Notes: a model not told the origin generated them from the letters alone. A DNA stretch of 64,000 nt from Bradyrhizobium sp. Arg816 (GCF_029989365.1 NZ_JAPRAQ010000032.1:27221-91220); one strand, 5' to 3'. Numbered from the stretch's first letter, positions 27,527 through 37,183 are shown. Numbers and translations: made by a program.

Positions 27527-28507
27527 ATGATCACGCGTCGTGATTTGTTGACCGTGTCGGCGGCCGGTGTCGCGTTCTCTGTCGCGGGTCTCGTGCAGCG
27601 GGCCGTCGCACAACCGCTCGCAAGAACCGCGCATATACTGACGGGCTTCACGCCAGGGCTGCAGGACGCCCTGGCAAGGCTCATTGCCGGCCAGATGAAC
27701 GGCTATGCGGAGACTATCGTGGTCGAGACTCGGCCGGGTGCAGCCGGTCGTGTCGCGGTGGAGGCGGTGAAGACCGCTGACGCCGACGGATCGGCGATGC
27801 TGTTCGCGCCGCTTGGATTCATGATGCTCTTTCCGCACGTCTACAAGACGCTCAGATACGCGCCGCGGGATTTCACCCCGGTGTCGACCGTCGCCTCAAC
27901 TCCGACCTTGCTGACCGTAGGTCCGAAGGTGCCGGGTGACGTAAGGAACCTTGCCGACTTCGTCTCGTGGTGCCGTGCCAACCCAAGGCACGCCACCTAC
28001 GGCACAGCGGGTGCCGGGACCACGCTGTATTTCCTCGGTGCGATGTTGGGGCGTACCGCGGGCTTTGAGTTTCTTCACGTTCCCTATCAAGGCAATGGTT
28101 CGATTCAGGATCTACTCAAAGGCGAAATCGCGTCAACCGTTATGCCAATCGGCAGCTCCCTGGGCCTCGTCCGATCCGAAGATCTACGTGCGCTGGCGAC
28201 CACCGGACCGCGCCGCAGCCCGTTTCTTCCCGGTGTGCCGACGGTGGCGGAAGCAGGATATCCGTCGCTTGAGGACCTCACATGGTATGGGTTTTTCGTT
28301 CCGGCGAAGACGCCAGCGAATATCGTCGAAAAGCTCAATGTTGCAATCCAAACGGCCCTACGTTCCGACGAAGTAAAGTCCGGCATGGCAGGACTGGCAG
28401 TTGAGCCTGACGCGATTGCGATGAGTGACTTTGCCCGGCTGATCGTATCGGAATTCGACCGATGGAAAGCCATCGTACAAGCAACCGGATTCGTCCCGAC
28501 GGATTGA
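27527..28507 (+). CDS. Bug/TctC-family substrate-binding protein (second in window)
   Basis: A 326-residue periplasmic binding protein. Its N-terminus TRRDLLTVSAAGVAFSVAGLV with a following AVAQ is a Tat-type signal. The Bug pattern is clear: ILTGFTPGLQDALARLIAGQM, VVETRPGAAGRVAVEAV, ATYGTAGAGTTLYFLGAML, FEFLHVPYQGNGSIQDLLKGEI. The ATG at 27527 has GGGAGACAGG just upstream. No transporter membrane subunits are near. Its divergent partner is the winged-helix/TPR regulator, which suggests ligand-responsive control; the ligand is unknown. Confidence 0.87.
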   Translation: MITRRDLLTVSAAGVAFSVAGLVQRAVAQPLARTAHILTGFTPGLQDALARLIAGQMNGYAETIVVETRPGAAGRVAVEAVKTADADGSAMLFAPLGFMMLFPHVYKTLRYAPRDFTPVSTVASTPTLLTVGPKVPGDVRNLADFVSWCRANPRHATYGTAGAGTTLYFLGAMLGRTAGFEFLHVPYQGNGSIQDLLKGEIASTVMPIGSSLGLVRSEDLRALATTGPRRSPFLPGVPTVAEAGYPSLEDLTWYGFFVPAKTPANIVEKLNVAIQTALRSDEVKSGMAGLAVEPDAIAMSDFARLIVSEFDRWKAIVQATGFVPTD

Positions 28508-29084
28508 AGGTCTGGGAACGCTCCCACGCGGCGATGTCCTGGCATTTCCGGATCCGGTGCGCCGGCGGACCGGGCGAAGTCCTGCCTAATGCCAAGCGAG
28601 AGAATACATGAGCCGATCAGAGACGATCCATAATTTAGTGCAGTCTCATCGTGTCACAGGTGATCTATGCCGCCGCAAAAGGCTATCGGACGATGCAAAA
28701 TCGACGGCTGAAATCGCCCGCTGACGACAGCGCTCTGCGCAGGCTGCTCATTGCACTGACAACGATTAGAGTGTGCACTCGGACCGGCCGTGACACGTAT
28801 GCCATGACCAATCTCTGACGATGTCCAGGCTGCCCCGGCATTGCCGCCCTCTTGGTGGAGCATTCAATCCTGTTGATTTCCAGCAACGACTCCTTTGGGT
28901 TACATGCAGACGTCGCGGCGATCTTTGTCCTGGTCCGCTCGCGTCCCGCAAGCCGACATCAGGAGTAGAGAGCAGAGAGGCAGCTAAGGGCCAATAGGTG
29001 AGACACTCAGGGAGCGGCGGACAGAGGCGGCCTTGCCGTCGCTCAGAAAGCTGGCATGATGGTCCCTGAACTCAGGCGGGTTGT
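28508..29084. other. Gene-free stretch
   Basis: No reading frame here has a start signal, domain or codon pattern that supports a gene. I see no repeat shared with the rest of the window and no terminator hairpin. Short minus-strand frames at 28654-28951 overlap each other and look like noise. Confidence 0.5.
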
Positions 29085-29490
29085 ATGCCACGTCAGCGGT
29101 TGAATAAGAGTTTGCTTTCGCGTGCTGCACTACGGGCGTTGGAGGCGGTCGAAACGGCCAAGTGCGACGCGCGTTGGGCAGGAGCGGAGTATTGACGTGC
29201 CGACTGTGGGCAGCAAGGCTTTACATAGCCTGCGCCGCGCCGGCTTGATCAAGAACGGCGCCATATCTGACGGCAAGTACATCGTCGATCTGACAGCGTC
29301 GGGGAAGAAAGAGCTGAATTTGGCCCGCAGTGATCGGCTCTGTTCGCCGCCACAACGCATAGGTAACGCAAGCCGGTGCATCACGGGTCGTGAAGGCCAT
29401 CTCAAATCGTTAAAATCAAAGTTAGCAAACCGTGAGACGACTCCCCGCGCGAATGTCAAGCATTCTCCTGAATTGCCCTGCGACGAATGA
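29085..29490 (+). pseudogene. Frameshifted small winged-helix-like gene
   Basis: The frame from the ATG at 29085 gives 36 residues (LLSRAALRALEAVETAKCDARWAGAEY) and stops at 29193. The next frame continues with protein-like sequence (DVPTVGSKALHSLRRAGLIKNGAI, then YIVDLTASGKKEL). Joined, they look like a small winged-helix protein with a helix, a GLIKNG turn and a wing. I infer a +1 frameshift near 29190. After about residue 75 the frame loses similarity to a folded domain. A sequencing error is an alternative. Confidence 0.4.
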
Positions 29491-29659
29491 CGGCTATGGC
29501 GCTGCACGCGGCCGACGTCCGGTCTACGATCAACTGCGGACGTAGCACCTCGCTGGAGCTTTGGTCGGCTCAGGGCCACAAGCGGTCCTCACCTCCGACG
29601 CGCGGCAGGCTGGCCTCAGGCCAAGCGACGACCCCAAGCCAACGCTGCCAGAGGTGTGG

Positions 29660-31075
29660 CTATTGGACTTTACGCACCTGAGGAAGCTGGAAGGTGCCGT
29701 TCAGAATTTGTTCGCTGGGCTGATACATACGCAGAATGACGTAGAAATTGCCCTTGGGGGACGGAAGCCAATTTGTAGCCTCGTCGCCCTGTGGCGGTTC
29801 TGCCTGGATCGGAATGGTGATCGAACCGTCGGCGGCATGCTTCAATCCCTTTGTGTCAGTGCCGACTTTGTAACGACCGATGGAATTTGGAACCAGCATT
29901 TTGTCGCCGTCATCATACATGGTCAGCGACCAGAACGCGCCGACCGGCGGATCGCGATCAAGCTTGACGACATAGCGATTTGCGCCATTCAGCGCGTTGC
30001 CGTCGGCATCGGTTGAGCGAAGCGGATACATGGCCTCCCGCTCGCCGTTGCCACCAAGATAGTCCCCGGCGACCACTGCTCGCAGAGGATAGTTAAATCC
30101 AAAGCTGTCCATACCCGTGGCCCATGTCCAGCCGTTGCGATTCAACGTGGTGCTCGCGAGCGATGAGACGACCACTGCGGGCGCGTCTTCCAAGCCACGC
30201 AGCAAACCCTTGCGGGTTGGCTCGGGAAGCTTTGACGGATCAAAGCCGTTCTCGGTCAGGCCGATGCGGGCGAACTGTCCGAAGAGAGCCTCATCAGCCG
30301 GTTTGACCTTGTTGTCTTTGAGCGCGAACGCGAGATGTTTAAAGAAACCCAGATCGTCACCAGCGATAGCGGGCAGTGGAGGCAGTGGCTTCTCACCATT
30401 CTGTGCGTTACTGCCTCCAAGGGGTTCCAGCGTGAACTGCTTCTGTAGCGCCAGCACAGGCTCTGTCGGCTCACCTTGGGCAATGCGCAGACGGCCCCAC
30501 AGCCAGACCTTGTCGGTAGCGACATCGAGCCGTTTGACGTCGGGTGGAAGCTGGCCGTTCCAACCCGGCGGCACGATTGCATAGCGGGCTGCCTTGGTGC
30601 CGGTGGTGCGACGGCCGATGTAATGTTCCAGCTCTTGCCACATGTTGAAGACGTTAACGACGTAGTATCGGTCGTTCGTATCCGGGACCGAAAGAATGTA
30701 AGGCCGGTCGAGCTTGACGACAGCGCTCATGTAGTATGTGTCGTTGTTAGCCGTCGGCATATCCTTCGCCTCGGGCGTCGCGAGCTGCGAAGCCCAGCCA
30801 ATCTGATTAAGCGGGGCACGATAGCTGGTGGACGGCTTCGGGTTCGGGACATCGATATACTGGCGCGCTACCCGTTCCATGCGGACCAGCGGATAACCCC
30901 AGGAATAGGCGGATATGGCGAGTTGGTATCCATCGGCCTCTAAGCCCTTCGCGACGACCTCGGGTGTCGTTGCGGTCTTCAGCAGTTGGTCGGGAAACGC
31001 TTCTTCGGCAGATAGCGACGGAGCGAGGGAGGCCGCCGCAATAGCGAGGACGCACGAGAGCGAGAGATTTTTCAC
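29660..31075 (-). CDS. DUF1254/DUF1214 exported protein (copy 1)
   Basis: A 471-residue protein with a Sec signal (MKNLSLSCVLAIAAASLAPSLSA). The DUF1254 half has LAISAYSWGYPLVRMERVA, NDTYYMSAVVKLDRPYILSVPD and YIGRRTTGTKAARYAIVPPGW. The DUF1214 half has ANRYVVKLDRDPPVGAFWSLTMYD and NWLPSPKGNFYVILRMYQP. The start is GTG at 31075 with AGGAGGAGAAG upstream, a strong ribosome site. Enzymatic function is unknown. A second, diverged member lies at 55964-57391. It is monocistronic as far as visible. Confidence 0.87.
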   Translation of the reverse strand: MKNLSLSCVLAIAAASLAPSLSAEEAFPDQLLKTATTPEVVAKGLEADGYQLAISAYSWGYPLVRMERVARQYIDVPNPKPSTSYRAPLNQIGWASQLATPEAKDMPTANNDTYYMSAVVKLDRPYILSVPDTNDRYYVVNVFNMWQELEHYIGRRTTGTKAARYAIVPPGWNGQLPPDVKRLDVATDKVWLWGRLRIAQGEPTEPVLALQKQFTLEPLGGSNAQNGEKPLPPLPAIAGDDLGFFKHLAFALKDNKVKPADEALFGQFARIGLTENGFDPSKLPEPTRKGLLRGLEDAPAVVVSSLASTTLNRNGWTWATGMDSFGFNYPLRAVVAGDYLGGNGEREAMYPLRSTDADGNALNGANRYVVKLDRDPPVGAFWSLTMYDDGDKMLVPNSIGRYKVGTDTKGLKHAADGSITIPIQAEPPQGDEATNWLPSPKGNFYVILRMYQPSEQILNGTFQLPQVRKVQ

Positions 31076-31665
31076 TAGCTTCTCCTCCTGACGGGGCGGT
31101 CTGTGTTCTAGCTGGGATTCAGAAAGTGGCAGCGCCGGGAACGGCTATGCTTCTGCAAGCCCCCTATGCGAATTTTGTTCCGCGCTTGAGTTCCCGCGCT
31201 CGCGTGTGGCGCGCTGCGGAGGGGTAAGTGGATCAAGGTCCAATTACGCCGCTCGCTGCAGACTTCTTGCATGCGCGCACGCTCTATTGGAGAATCGATT
31301 GCGCGGGCGCTTCGATTGGTTCGAAATCTCAATCAGTTCTCGTGTGGGCGGCGCTCGTCGTCATCGTCCTTTTGCGGGAAGGAATTTGAAACCGCCTTCT
31401 TGGAATGGAAGTACTGTCTCCGATTTCCGCTTAGGGTGGGTCAAAATGCGAAGAACTCAGGGTGAGCAAATCTAGTCCGCTATGCCCGAATAACCGGACC
31501 TCCATCAGACTGGGCGTTACTTCGCTGATGGGCCATCAACGGAAATGAACGCACTCATTCGATCACCTCGTCGGCTGTGGCGAGGAGTGTTTTTTCGCGG
31601 TCGTGTCGTGCTTGGTGGTGTAGGTGCGTTCGGCGGCGGCAACGGCCTCGCCCGCATTAGCGCTT
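31076..31665. other. Gene-free stretch with one R1 repeat
   Basis: Apart from the R1 repeat (31438-31534, listed separately) there is nothing I can support. Around 31550-31600 the text CACCTCGTCGGC resembles CTTCGTCGGCGCGAGCGAGG near 63405, downstream of an R2 copy, so it may be another decayed repeat. Short frames on both strands show no ribosome site or domain. Confidence 0.5.
31438..31534. repeat. Dispersed repeat R1, full-length copy
   Basis: It begins GGGTCAAAATGCGAAGAACT, passes GAGCAAATCTAGTCCGCT and a CCGGACCT block, and ends ACTTCGCTGATGGGCC. The same order occurs at 57652-57748; partial copies lie at 25684-25715 and 55019-55090. No ORF or terminal inverted repeat is evident in it. 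Confidence 0.75.
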
Positions 31666-31917
31666 TCACCTGCCGCCAGCGCCTGTGGGAATCATGGGCC
31701 CATAGTAGGCGCCCCAGTGGCCCCACACATCGCGGCTCCCGTACCCACTGAAATTGCTGTTCGGATTGCCATATTTCGGATGCGAGACGACTGACGGCGT
31801 AGCATCGCTATGCATGGGATGGGTCCTGACGTTTGACTTGTAACGAACTGCGTGGGCAAATGCACAGGTGCTGGAGAGCGCGAACGCAGAGGCTAGTGCC
31901 ATTGCCGCAAGCTTCAT
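31666..31917 (-). CDS. Small exported hypothetical protein (83 aa)
   Basis: An 83-residue ORF with a convincing Sec signal peptide (MKLAAMALASAFALSSTCAFA, cleavage after AFA). The mature peptide of about 60 residues is rich in His, Tyr, Gly and Ser (HPKYGNPNSNFSGYGSRDVWGHWGAYYGP). GGAGACAACC directly precedes the ATG. It is probably a periplasmic or secreted small protein. No family is recognised. Confidence 0.62.
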   Translation of the reverse strand: MKLAAMALASAFALSSTCAFAHAVRYKSNVRTHPMHSDATPSVVSHPKYGNPNSNFSGYGSRDVWGHWGAYYGPMIPTGAGGR

Positions 31918-32072
31918 GGTTGTCTCCTTTGTTGTCTAGATAAGAGACAACCGCACCATCACCAGTAAAACTTTTGTCAGCTGTCGATGTGGCCGAGGGT
32001 GCCATAGCGCTTCAAAGCCGAGCTGACCGCGCGGCATTCGGTTGCAAATTGGGGGACGGGCTGCAGACTACT

Positions 32073-32771
32073 TTAGTGAGGAGTTGGCTGCGTAGCTGGC
32101 TTCCAGGCCCGTGCGAGCTTCTGCGCTTCGTTTATCTGAGCCGGGGTCATCCTCCGTTCGGCCATTTCTAGAGTCTTAGCCGCTCTTTGCTCACCCTGCG
32201 CCGCCGCTAAACTGAACCACATGTGGGCACGGACATAGTCCTGCGCCACGCCTCGGCCTTCGGCATACATGACCCCAAGAAAGAGCTTGGCGACGGGATG
32301 GCCTTGCTCGGCAGCCCTCCGAAACCAGATCATCGCCTCACTATAGTCCTGCGGTACGCCTTTGCCGTTTGCGTATTGGTTCCCGAGTAGAAACTCGGCA
32401 ATGGCGTCGCCTTGGTCCGCAGCCTTCCGAAACCACGCTACTGCTTCGGTATCGTCCTGCGTCACGCCTCGGCCGTAGAGATACACGGTCCCGAGGTTGG
32501 ATTGGGCGGGGGCGTAGCCTTGCTCTGCAGCTTTCCGAAACCATAATGCTGCGGCAGAATCGTCCTGCTGTACGCCCTGGCCGGTCGCATACATTAACCC
32601 GAGATTGAACTGGGCAACGGCGTTGCCATCATTGGCCAGTGGACGAATAAGCCGCAGGGCCTTTTGGTAGTCGCCTCTGCTATGCGCCTCGACCGCATCC
32701 TCGAACGGGCCAGCGGTCACGGGCGCAGCAAGGTACAGCACTAGAACGATGGCGGTGAGCGTGTGCTTCAT
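32073..32771 (-). CDS. Sel1-like repeat protein
   Basis: A 232-residue exported protein: a signal peptide (MKHTLTAIVLVLYLAAPVTA), a TPR-like helix pair, then four consecutive Sel1 repeats. Each has the form AQxNLGxxYxxGxGVxQDxxxAxxWFRKAAEQG. The C-terminus adds a helical segment and a Pro-rich tail. Sel1 arrays are scaffolds for protein contacts. The start at 32771 gives a clean signal peptide; an in-frame ATG 7 codons earlier is possible. It is divergent from the outer-membrane protein at 33021. Confidence 0.88.
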   Translation of the reverse strand: MKHTLTAIVLVLYLAAPVTAGPFEDAVEAHSRGDYQKALRLIRPLANDGNAVAQFNLGLMYATGQGVQQDDSAAALWFRKAAEQGYAPAQSNLGTVYLYGRGVTQDDTEAVAWFRKAADQGDAIAEFLLGNQYANGKGVPQDYSEAMIWFRRAAEQGHPVAKLFLGVMYAEGRGVAQDYVRAHMWFSLAAAQGEQRAAKTLEMAERRMTPAQINEAQKLARAWKPATQPTPH

Positions 32772-33020
32772 AGTCGGCAACTTCGCTCTCATTGGCCACT
32801 ATGATAACGGAACCGGCGCCAGGAAAGATCATCCCCGGCGATATGCCTGCTAAAGCGCCTGTGGCTCTTTGGTCGCAGTATTCATCTTTTCTCTGGCAAA
32901 TTCAATCCTGGCCGAATTCGCATAGCGAGTCCGCCATCTCCAGGCGTAAGATTTCTTACACGCTGAAGTTTATTGGAAGGCGACGCATTTGCCGCCAATT
33001 TGCTAGCTACGGGGCACAAT

Positions 33021-34133
33021 ATGACAGCGAGCATTGCACTGACCGCGAAAAGCAGGCGGCTTATCTCAGCACGTCGACGCAGATTTGGCATTGCTGCAAT
33101 TGTTTTGGCGCCCGCGATCATGTTTTTTTCCCATAGTGCGATGGCCGATGAAGGCGGTGTCAGCTTCTGGGTCCCCGGTTTCTTTGGAAGCCTCGCAGCC
33201 GCTCCCCAGCAACCGGGTTGGTCACTGGCTAACGTCTATTATCATACCTCATTGTCAGCAGGTGGCGACGTTGCGCGCGCGCGTGAATTCACGCTCAACA
33301 GGGTTCCCGCCAACGTTACGGTAAACGCAAATCTGAATTTGCGTCTCAACGCCACTGGCGATCTTGGCTTTGTGATCCCGAGCTATGTATTCGCGACGCC
33401 GGTACTCGGCGGCCAGGCGGCGGTGTCTCTCGTGTCAGCCTATGGTGTCGTAAGCACTACTCTGGCAGGCCAGTTGGCGGGGAGCATAACAGGACCGGGC
33501 GGCGGTAGCCTCCCATTCATGCGATCTGATAGCCTCAACAGTACGACCTGGGGCTTTGGTGATTTGATTCCACAATTCTCTCTGCGTTGGAACGCGGGCG
33601 TCCACAACTACATGACCTACATCACCGGCGATATACCGGTCGGCGCTTACGACTCCAACCGCCTGTCGAATGTAGGTATCGGGCACGGCGCAATCGACGC
33701 AGGCGGTGGCTACACTTATTTTAATCCGGCGACCGGCCATGAGTTCTCAGGTGTGCTTGGCTTTACCTATAATTTGAAAAATACAGCAACACAGTATCAG
33801 AATGGCGTCGACCTGCACTTCGATTGGGGTGCATCGCAATTCCTGACCAAGCAGGTTCAGGTGGGTCTGGTGGGCTATGCCTACAAAGAAATCGGCTGCG
33901 ACAGCGGCACAGGCGACCGCGTCGGATGCTTCCAATCGCAGGTGTTCGGCATCGGGCCACAGTTCGGTTACGTGTTTCCGCTCAGTCAAGACCTCCAAGG
34001 TTACATCAACGTCAAAGGTTACGGAGAATTTGGTAACTCGGCTCGCCCGGCTGGCTGGAATACCTGGCTGACATTTGTCATCTCACCCGCGGCGGCGCCT
34101 CCGCCAACGCCGAGGCGGATGATTACTAAATAG
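33021..34133 (+). CDS. Phenol-degradation-type (MetA/SphA-like) outer-membrane protein
   Basis: A 370-residue exported protein with a long basic leader and signal (RRRRFGIAAIVLAPAIMFFSHSAMA). The mature part has the alternating pattern of a beta-barrel and the family signatures EGGVSFWVPGFFGSLAAAP, a long central region with GDIPVGAYDSNRLSNVGIGHGAIDAGGGYTYFNP, and repeated aromatic strands. The last residues are Pro-rich rather than the usual aromatic C-terminus. Homologues are encoded with aromatic or hydrophobic-compound degradation genes and may import them. Start at 33021 by position before the signal; the ribosome site is weak. Confidence 0.82.
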   Translation: MTASIALTAKSRRLISARRRRFGIAAIVLAPAIMFFSHSAMADEGGVSFWVPGFFGSLAAAPQQPGWSLANVYYHTSLSAGGDVARAREFTLNRVPANVTVNANLNLRLNATGDLGFVIPSYVFATPVLGGQAAVSLVSAYGVVSTTLAGQLAGSITGPGGGSLPFMRSDSLNSTTWGFGDLIPQFSLRWNAGVHNYMTYITGDIPVGAYDSNRLSNVGIGHGAIDAGGGYTYFNPATGHEFSGVLGFTYNLKNTATQYQNGVDLHFDWGASQFLTKQVQVGLVGYAYKEIGCDSGTGDRVGCFQSQVFGIGPQFGYVFPLSQDLQGYINVKGYGEFGNSARPAGWNTWLTFVISPAAAPPPTPRRMITK

Positions 34134-34221
34134 CAGCGGAGCGAACCGTCGCTAGCTCGATGTCCGAATTGGGTCAAACGCGGCGTTTGAGGCAAGGGGG
34201 CGCCGCGTCAGGTTCGCCGCC

Positions 34222-34266
34222 GATAGCCGACTTCCGAATTGGCTCGGCGTCGTTCAGCTAAGGGCC
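34222..34266. repeat. Dispersed repeat R2, copy 1
   Basis: TAGCCGACTTCCGAATTGGC followed by GTTCAGCTAAGGGCC; it is matched at 63319-63362 with a few substitutions. Its last bases overlap the left inverted repeat of the MITE-like element at 34263. Confidence 0.6.
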
Positions 34267-34488
34267 GATAGTGTTGCAAAAGTCGAAAGTTGCACGCTCC
34301 AACTTTTTGGCGAAAACCTCAAGCGCAAAGAGGTCGATGATGCGCATAGCCTCAGTCGCGCTACCGAAGTCCCCCATGAATTTTACGCAAGGCGACGAGG
34401 TCCCTCGGATCATTATACGAAGAACGCGCCAGCGGCCCTTAGAATTTTAGACATCTCCTGCAAAACGACTTTTGCAACACAATCGGCC
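34263..34488. mobile_element. MITE-like element with IS1182-type ends
   Basis: A 226-bp segment bounded by 23-bp inverted repeats (34263-34285 and 34466-34488) that differ at one position; the outer part reads GGCCGATAGTGTTGCAAAAG on the left. The interior has no ORF of note. The same repeat, in the forms TTTTGCAACAAAATCGGCC and TTTTGCAACGAAATCGGCC, ends the two IS1182-like fragments at 46337 and 49277. It is therefore a non-autonomous derivative mobilisable by that transposase type. Confidence 0.78.
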
Positions 34489-34520
34489 AGAAGCAGCTCT
34501 TCCAGCGCCTACCCCAGCGT

Positions 34521-36626
34521 TCAGTCAGATTCGACGAGATCGCGAACCTCAAAGGGCTTCGGCGCGGGTGTTGCCGCCTTTGCGGCGGTGCCCGGCAAAA
34601 CCTCAAAGTCCGGCGTGAACCGAACAAGGATGGAGCGAAGGCGATCGAATCCACTCCGATCGCCCTCGAATCGAGCCTTGCCGGACGCGAGCAAATCATC
34701 GAATGACGCGTGCCCCATCATCACCTGATTGAGATCGGCGCGATTCACGGTCACCGTCAAGTCCGGGTTCTTCGCCGAGAAGCCCTTGATATTGGTGAGC
34801 GTCGCATTGCTGAGTTCGACTCCGTATTGCTCGCCGTTGTCCGGCGTCACAAGATTGAAGGTGAATCGCATCCCCTCTGCCTTCTTCGGATCCATGCTAA
34901 TGCCAATGAAGTCGAGCCATTGCTCAGTCGACATCGCTCGCACAACATCCGGGCCGGTGCTTTTCGGCGGGACGCCTCCCGGCAGGCCGTTGCGCAATTC
35001 GAACGCACCCTGGAGGAAGCTGTTGCGTACGCTTGTGCTCTCCGCCCGGTAGCCAAGCTGCTCGTAGGCATCGGCGAGCAGCCGTCGCGCCGGCTGGTTC
35101 TGCGGTTCGGCGAAGATCAGCTTGTTCAGTATCTCGGTGGCGAGCAGGTACTTGCCTTGCCCCATCAGTTCTTCACCCTTGGCGACGATCTTCGCCGAGC
35201 CTCCCATCATCTCCACATAGAGCGGCGCGGAATCCTTCGGCGACAGGGGAATCAGGTTAACCGGATTGCCGTCGTAGTGACCCAGGAAGCGGTTGATCAC
35301 CGCACGCGCGTTATTCTGCACGTCGCCGTGGTAACTGCGAGCAGGCCACTGATCGCGCAGGCTCTTCGGTACCTCGTACACGTTTTGGATCTCGTTGATC
35401 GTCACGCCCTGGTTGGCATAGTGGAGCACCTGGTTATTCAGGTTCGCGTAGGTATCGCGTTGCGCGCGGAGCACCTCCTGAATGCGCGCATTGCCCCAGC
35501 GCGGCCAGCTGTGCGACGCAAACATCACTTCGGCCTCCTGCCCGAACCTGTACAGCGCCTCGTTGATCTCCTTCGACCAGTTCAGCGCGTTGCGAACCTG
35601 TGCGCCACGCAGCGTGTAGATGTTGTGGATCGTGCCGGTAACAATTTCCGAGGTCCAGAGCGCCTTGAACTGCGGGAAGTAGGTGTTCATCTCGACTGGC
35701 GCCTCCGTGTCAGGCGCGTTTTGGAAGACCATGTTCACGCCGTCGAGGGTGATCTCCTCGATCTCCTTCTTGACCAGCCGGTTCGGCGCGATCAGGCCCG
35801 TAGTGCCGTTGGCCACATTCTTGCCGATTGCCTGGTCGACATGGCCGAACGGGCTGCGCTGCAGCAATACCGCGTACTGCCATTGCGAGCGGCGCGACAT
35901 CGCGTTGCCGGCGAACACGTTCTCGGCGATTGCCTCCTGCAAGAAACCGTCTGGCGCGATAACCATCACCTTGCCGCTGGCGACATCGGCTTCGTCGGCG
36001 ACGCCGCGCACCCCACCAAAGTGGTCGACGTGCGAGTGCGAGTATACGACCCCGACGACTGGGCGCTTGCCGAGCTTTTCATTGATGAACTCCAACGCCG
36101 CGCGCGCGGTCTCCTGCGCAGTCAGCGGATCAAAGACGATCCAGCCCGTATCGCCCTTGATGAAGCTGATATTGGCAAGGTCATAGCCGCGCACCTGGTA
36201 AACACGGTCGGGGACAACCTCATACAGGCCGTAAGCCATGTTCAGGATGGCCTGCCGCTGCAGGGAGGGATGGATGCTCTCGAAGTCCTTGCCGGTTAGT
36301 AGCCAGCCGTAGCTCGCCATGTCCCACGCGACATGAGCGGCATCAGCCATGATCCTCTTGTATGGAGGCTCGGCGATGAAACCTCGTTTCGCCTCGTCGA
36401 AATCGCGCTTGTCGGCAAACGGAAGCTCGGCCTTCTGGCCGTTGCGCAGCTCGATCGTGAACTTCGATGGCGGCTTTCCGAGCGGGTCGAAGTGCGCGGC
36501 CACACTCGCTCCGCCGTCCGAGGGAAGCAATGCAGGGCCCGGGGTTTGGCATTGCGCGCCAACGCCAACTGACAGCAAACCGGCAAACACGATCGGCCCG
36601 CGCAGCCATTGAACAATTCTTGTCAT
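34521..36626 (-). CDS. Type III (metallo-beta-lactamase fold) alkyl/aryl sulfatase, SdsA-like
   Basis: A 701-residue exported enzyme that hydrolyses alkyl sulfates such as dodecyl sulfate. A signal peptide (VFAGLLSVGVGA) is followed by a catalytic domain with the zinc motif HSHVDHFGG and later FASHSWPRWGN. A dimerisation/helical region has QGKYLLATEILNKLIFAEPQNQPARRLLADAYEQLGY. The C-terminal SCP2-like lipid-binding domain ends near TVNRADLNQVMMGHASFDDLL. The ATG at 36626 gives the signal peptide; an upstream start would add 35 residues. It may serve sulfur or carbon supply from surfactants. Its end lies 32 bp from the MITE-like element. Confidence 0.93.
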   Translation of the reverse strand: MTRIVQWLRGPIVFAGLLSVGVGAQCQTPGPALLPSDGGASVAAHFDPLGKPPSKFTIELRNGQKAELPFADKRDFDEAKRGFIAEPPYKRIMADAAHVAWDMASYGWLLTGKDFESIHPSLQRQAILNMAYGLYEVVPDRVYQVRGYDLANISFIKGDTGWIVFDPLTAQETARAALEFINEKLGKRPVVGVVYSHSHVDHFGGVRGVADEADVASGKVMVIAPDGFLQEAIAENVFAGNAMSRRSQWQYAVLLQRSPFGHVDQAIGKNVANGTTGLIAPNRLVKKEIEEITLDGVNMVFQNAPDTEAPVEMNTYFPQFKALWTSEIVTGTIHNIYTLRGAQVRNALNWSKEINEALYRFGQEAEVMFASHSWPRWGNARIQEVLRAQRDTYANLNNQVLHYANQGVTINEIQNVYEVPKSLRDQWPARSYHGDVQNNARAVINRFLGHYDGNPVNLIPLSPKDSAPLYVEMMGGSAKIVAKGEELMGQGKYLLATEILNKLIFAEPQNQPARRLLADAYEQLGYRAESTSVRNSFLQGAFELRNGLPGGVPPKSTGPDVVRAMSTEQWLDFIGISMDPKKAEGMRFTFNLVTPDNGEQYGVELSNATLTNIKGFSAKNPDLTVTVNRADLNQVMMGHASFDDLLASGKARFEGDRSGFDRLRSILVRFTPDFEVLPGTAAKAATPAPKPFEVRDLVESD

Positions 36627-37183
36627 TTGGACCCCACTGATGCTGAAACGGTGGCGACTACTTCTCAGACGTGCATTCAGCAATGGTGCGGGTTCAGCGA
36701 CGTGCCGATGCCCTTTCGGCTTCCGCAGCATAGTCCATGACCCCCTCCGTAGCTCCTGAGGAAGCGTGCAGCCGATGCTATTCGGTCTCTGTTGACCTAT
36801 ATCAAACGTCCGCGAGTTTTAGCTCCCGTAAGTAGATCCTCGCACGTCATCTTTGGGTCAAAAGCTGGCCTAGGAAGCTCGCTTGACCAAGATCGGCTCA
36901 TCTCCTGGAAGCGGACGTGTTGACGCACTAAGGGGCAGGTCAGCAACGGGTCAGGTCAGCAGCCGACCTTCCTAAGTCGCCTGAAAGGATGGAGTTGACC
37001 TTAGATGGCCGGCAACGTCACGACGCTCCATCTGGCTTTCTTGCTGACTAACGTGGCGAGCCTGTAATCAAGAGTTAACGAAAGTTCGATCTAGCTCAGT
37101 TGGGCAGCGCTGCGGTGCGGCGTGTCTTGGAGGGGCGCGACACGACGCCCGCCGACGAACAGCGCGAGATCAGAGGGCTTCCA
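36627..37183. other. Gene-free stretch
   Basis: It contains the alkylsulfatase promoter region (36627-36800) and then about 380 bp in which I find no gene, terminator or repeat shared with the window. The right end (37190-37220) merges with the extended tail of the TAXI-type ORF. Confidence 0.45.

Noticed and set aside
34710..36299. A 529-codon open frame opposite the alkylsulfatase
   Set aside because: It is antisense to clear MBL-fold motifs, has no ribosome site, and its residues show no fold.
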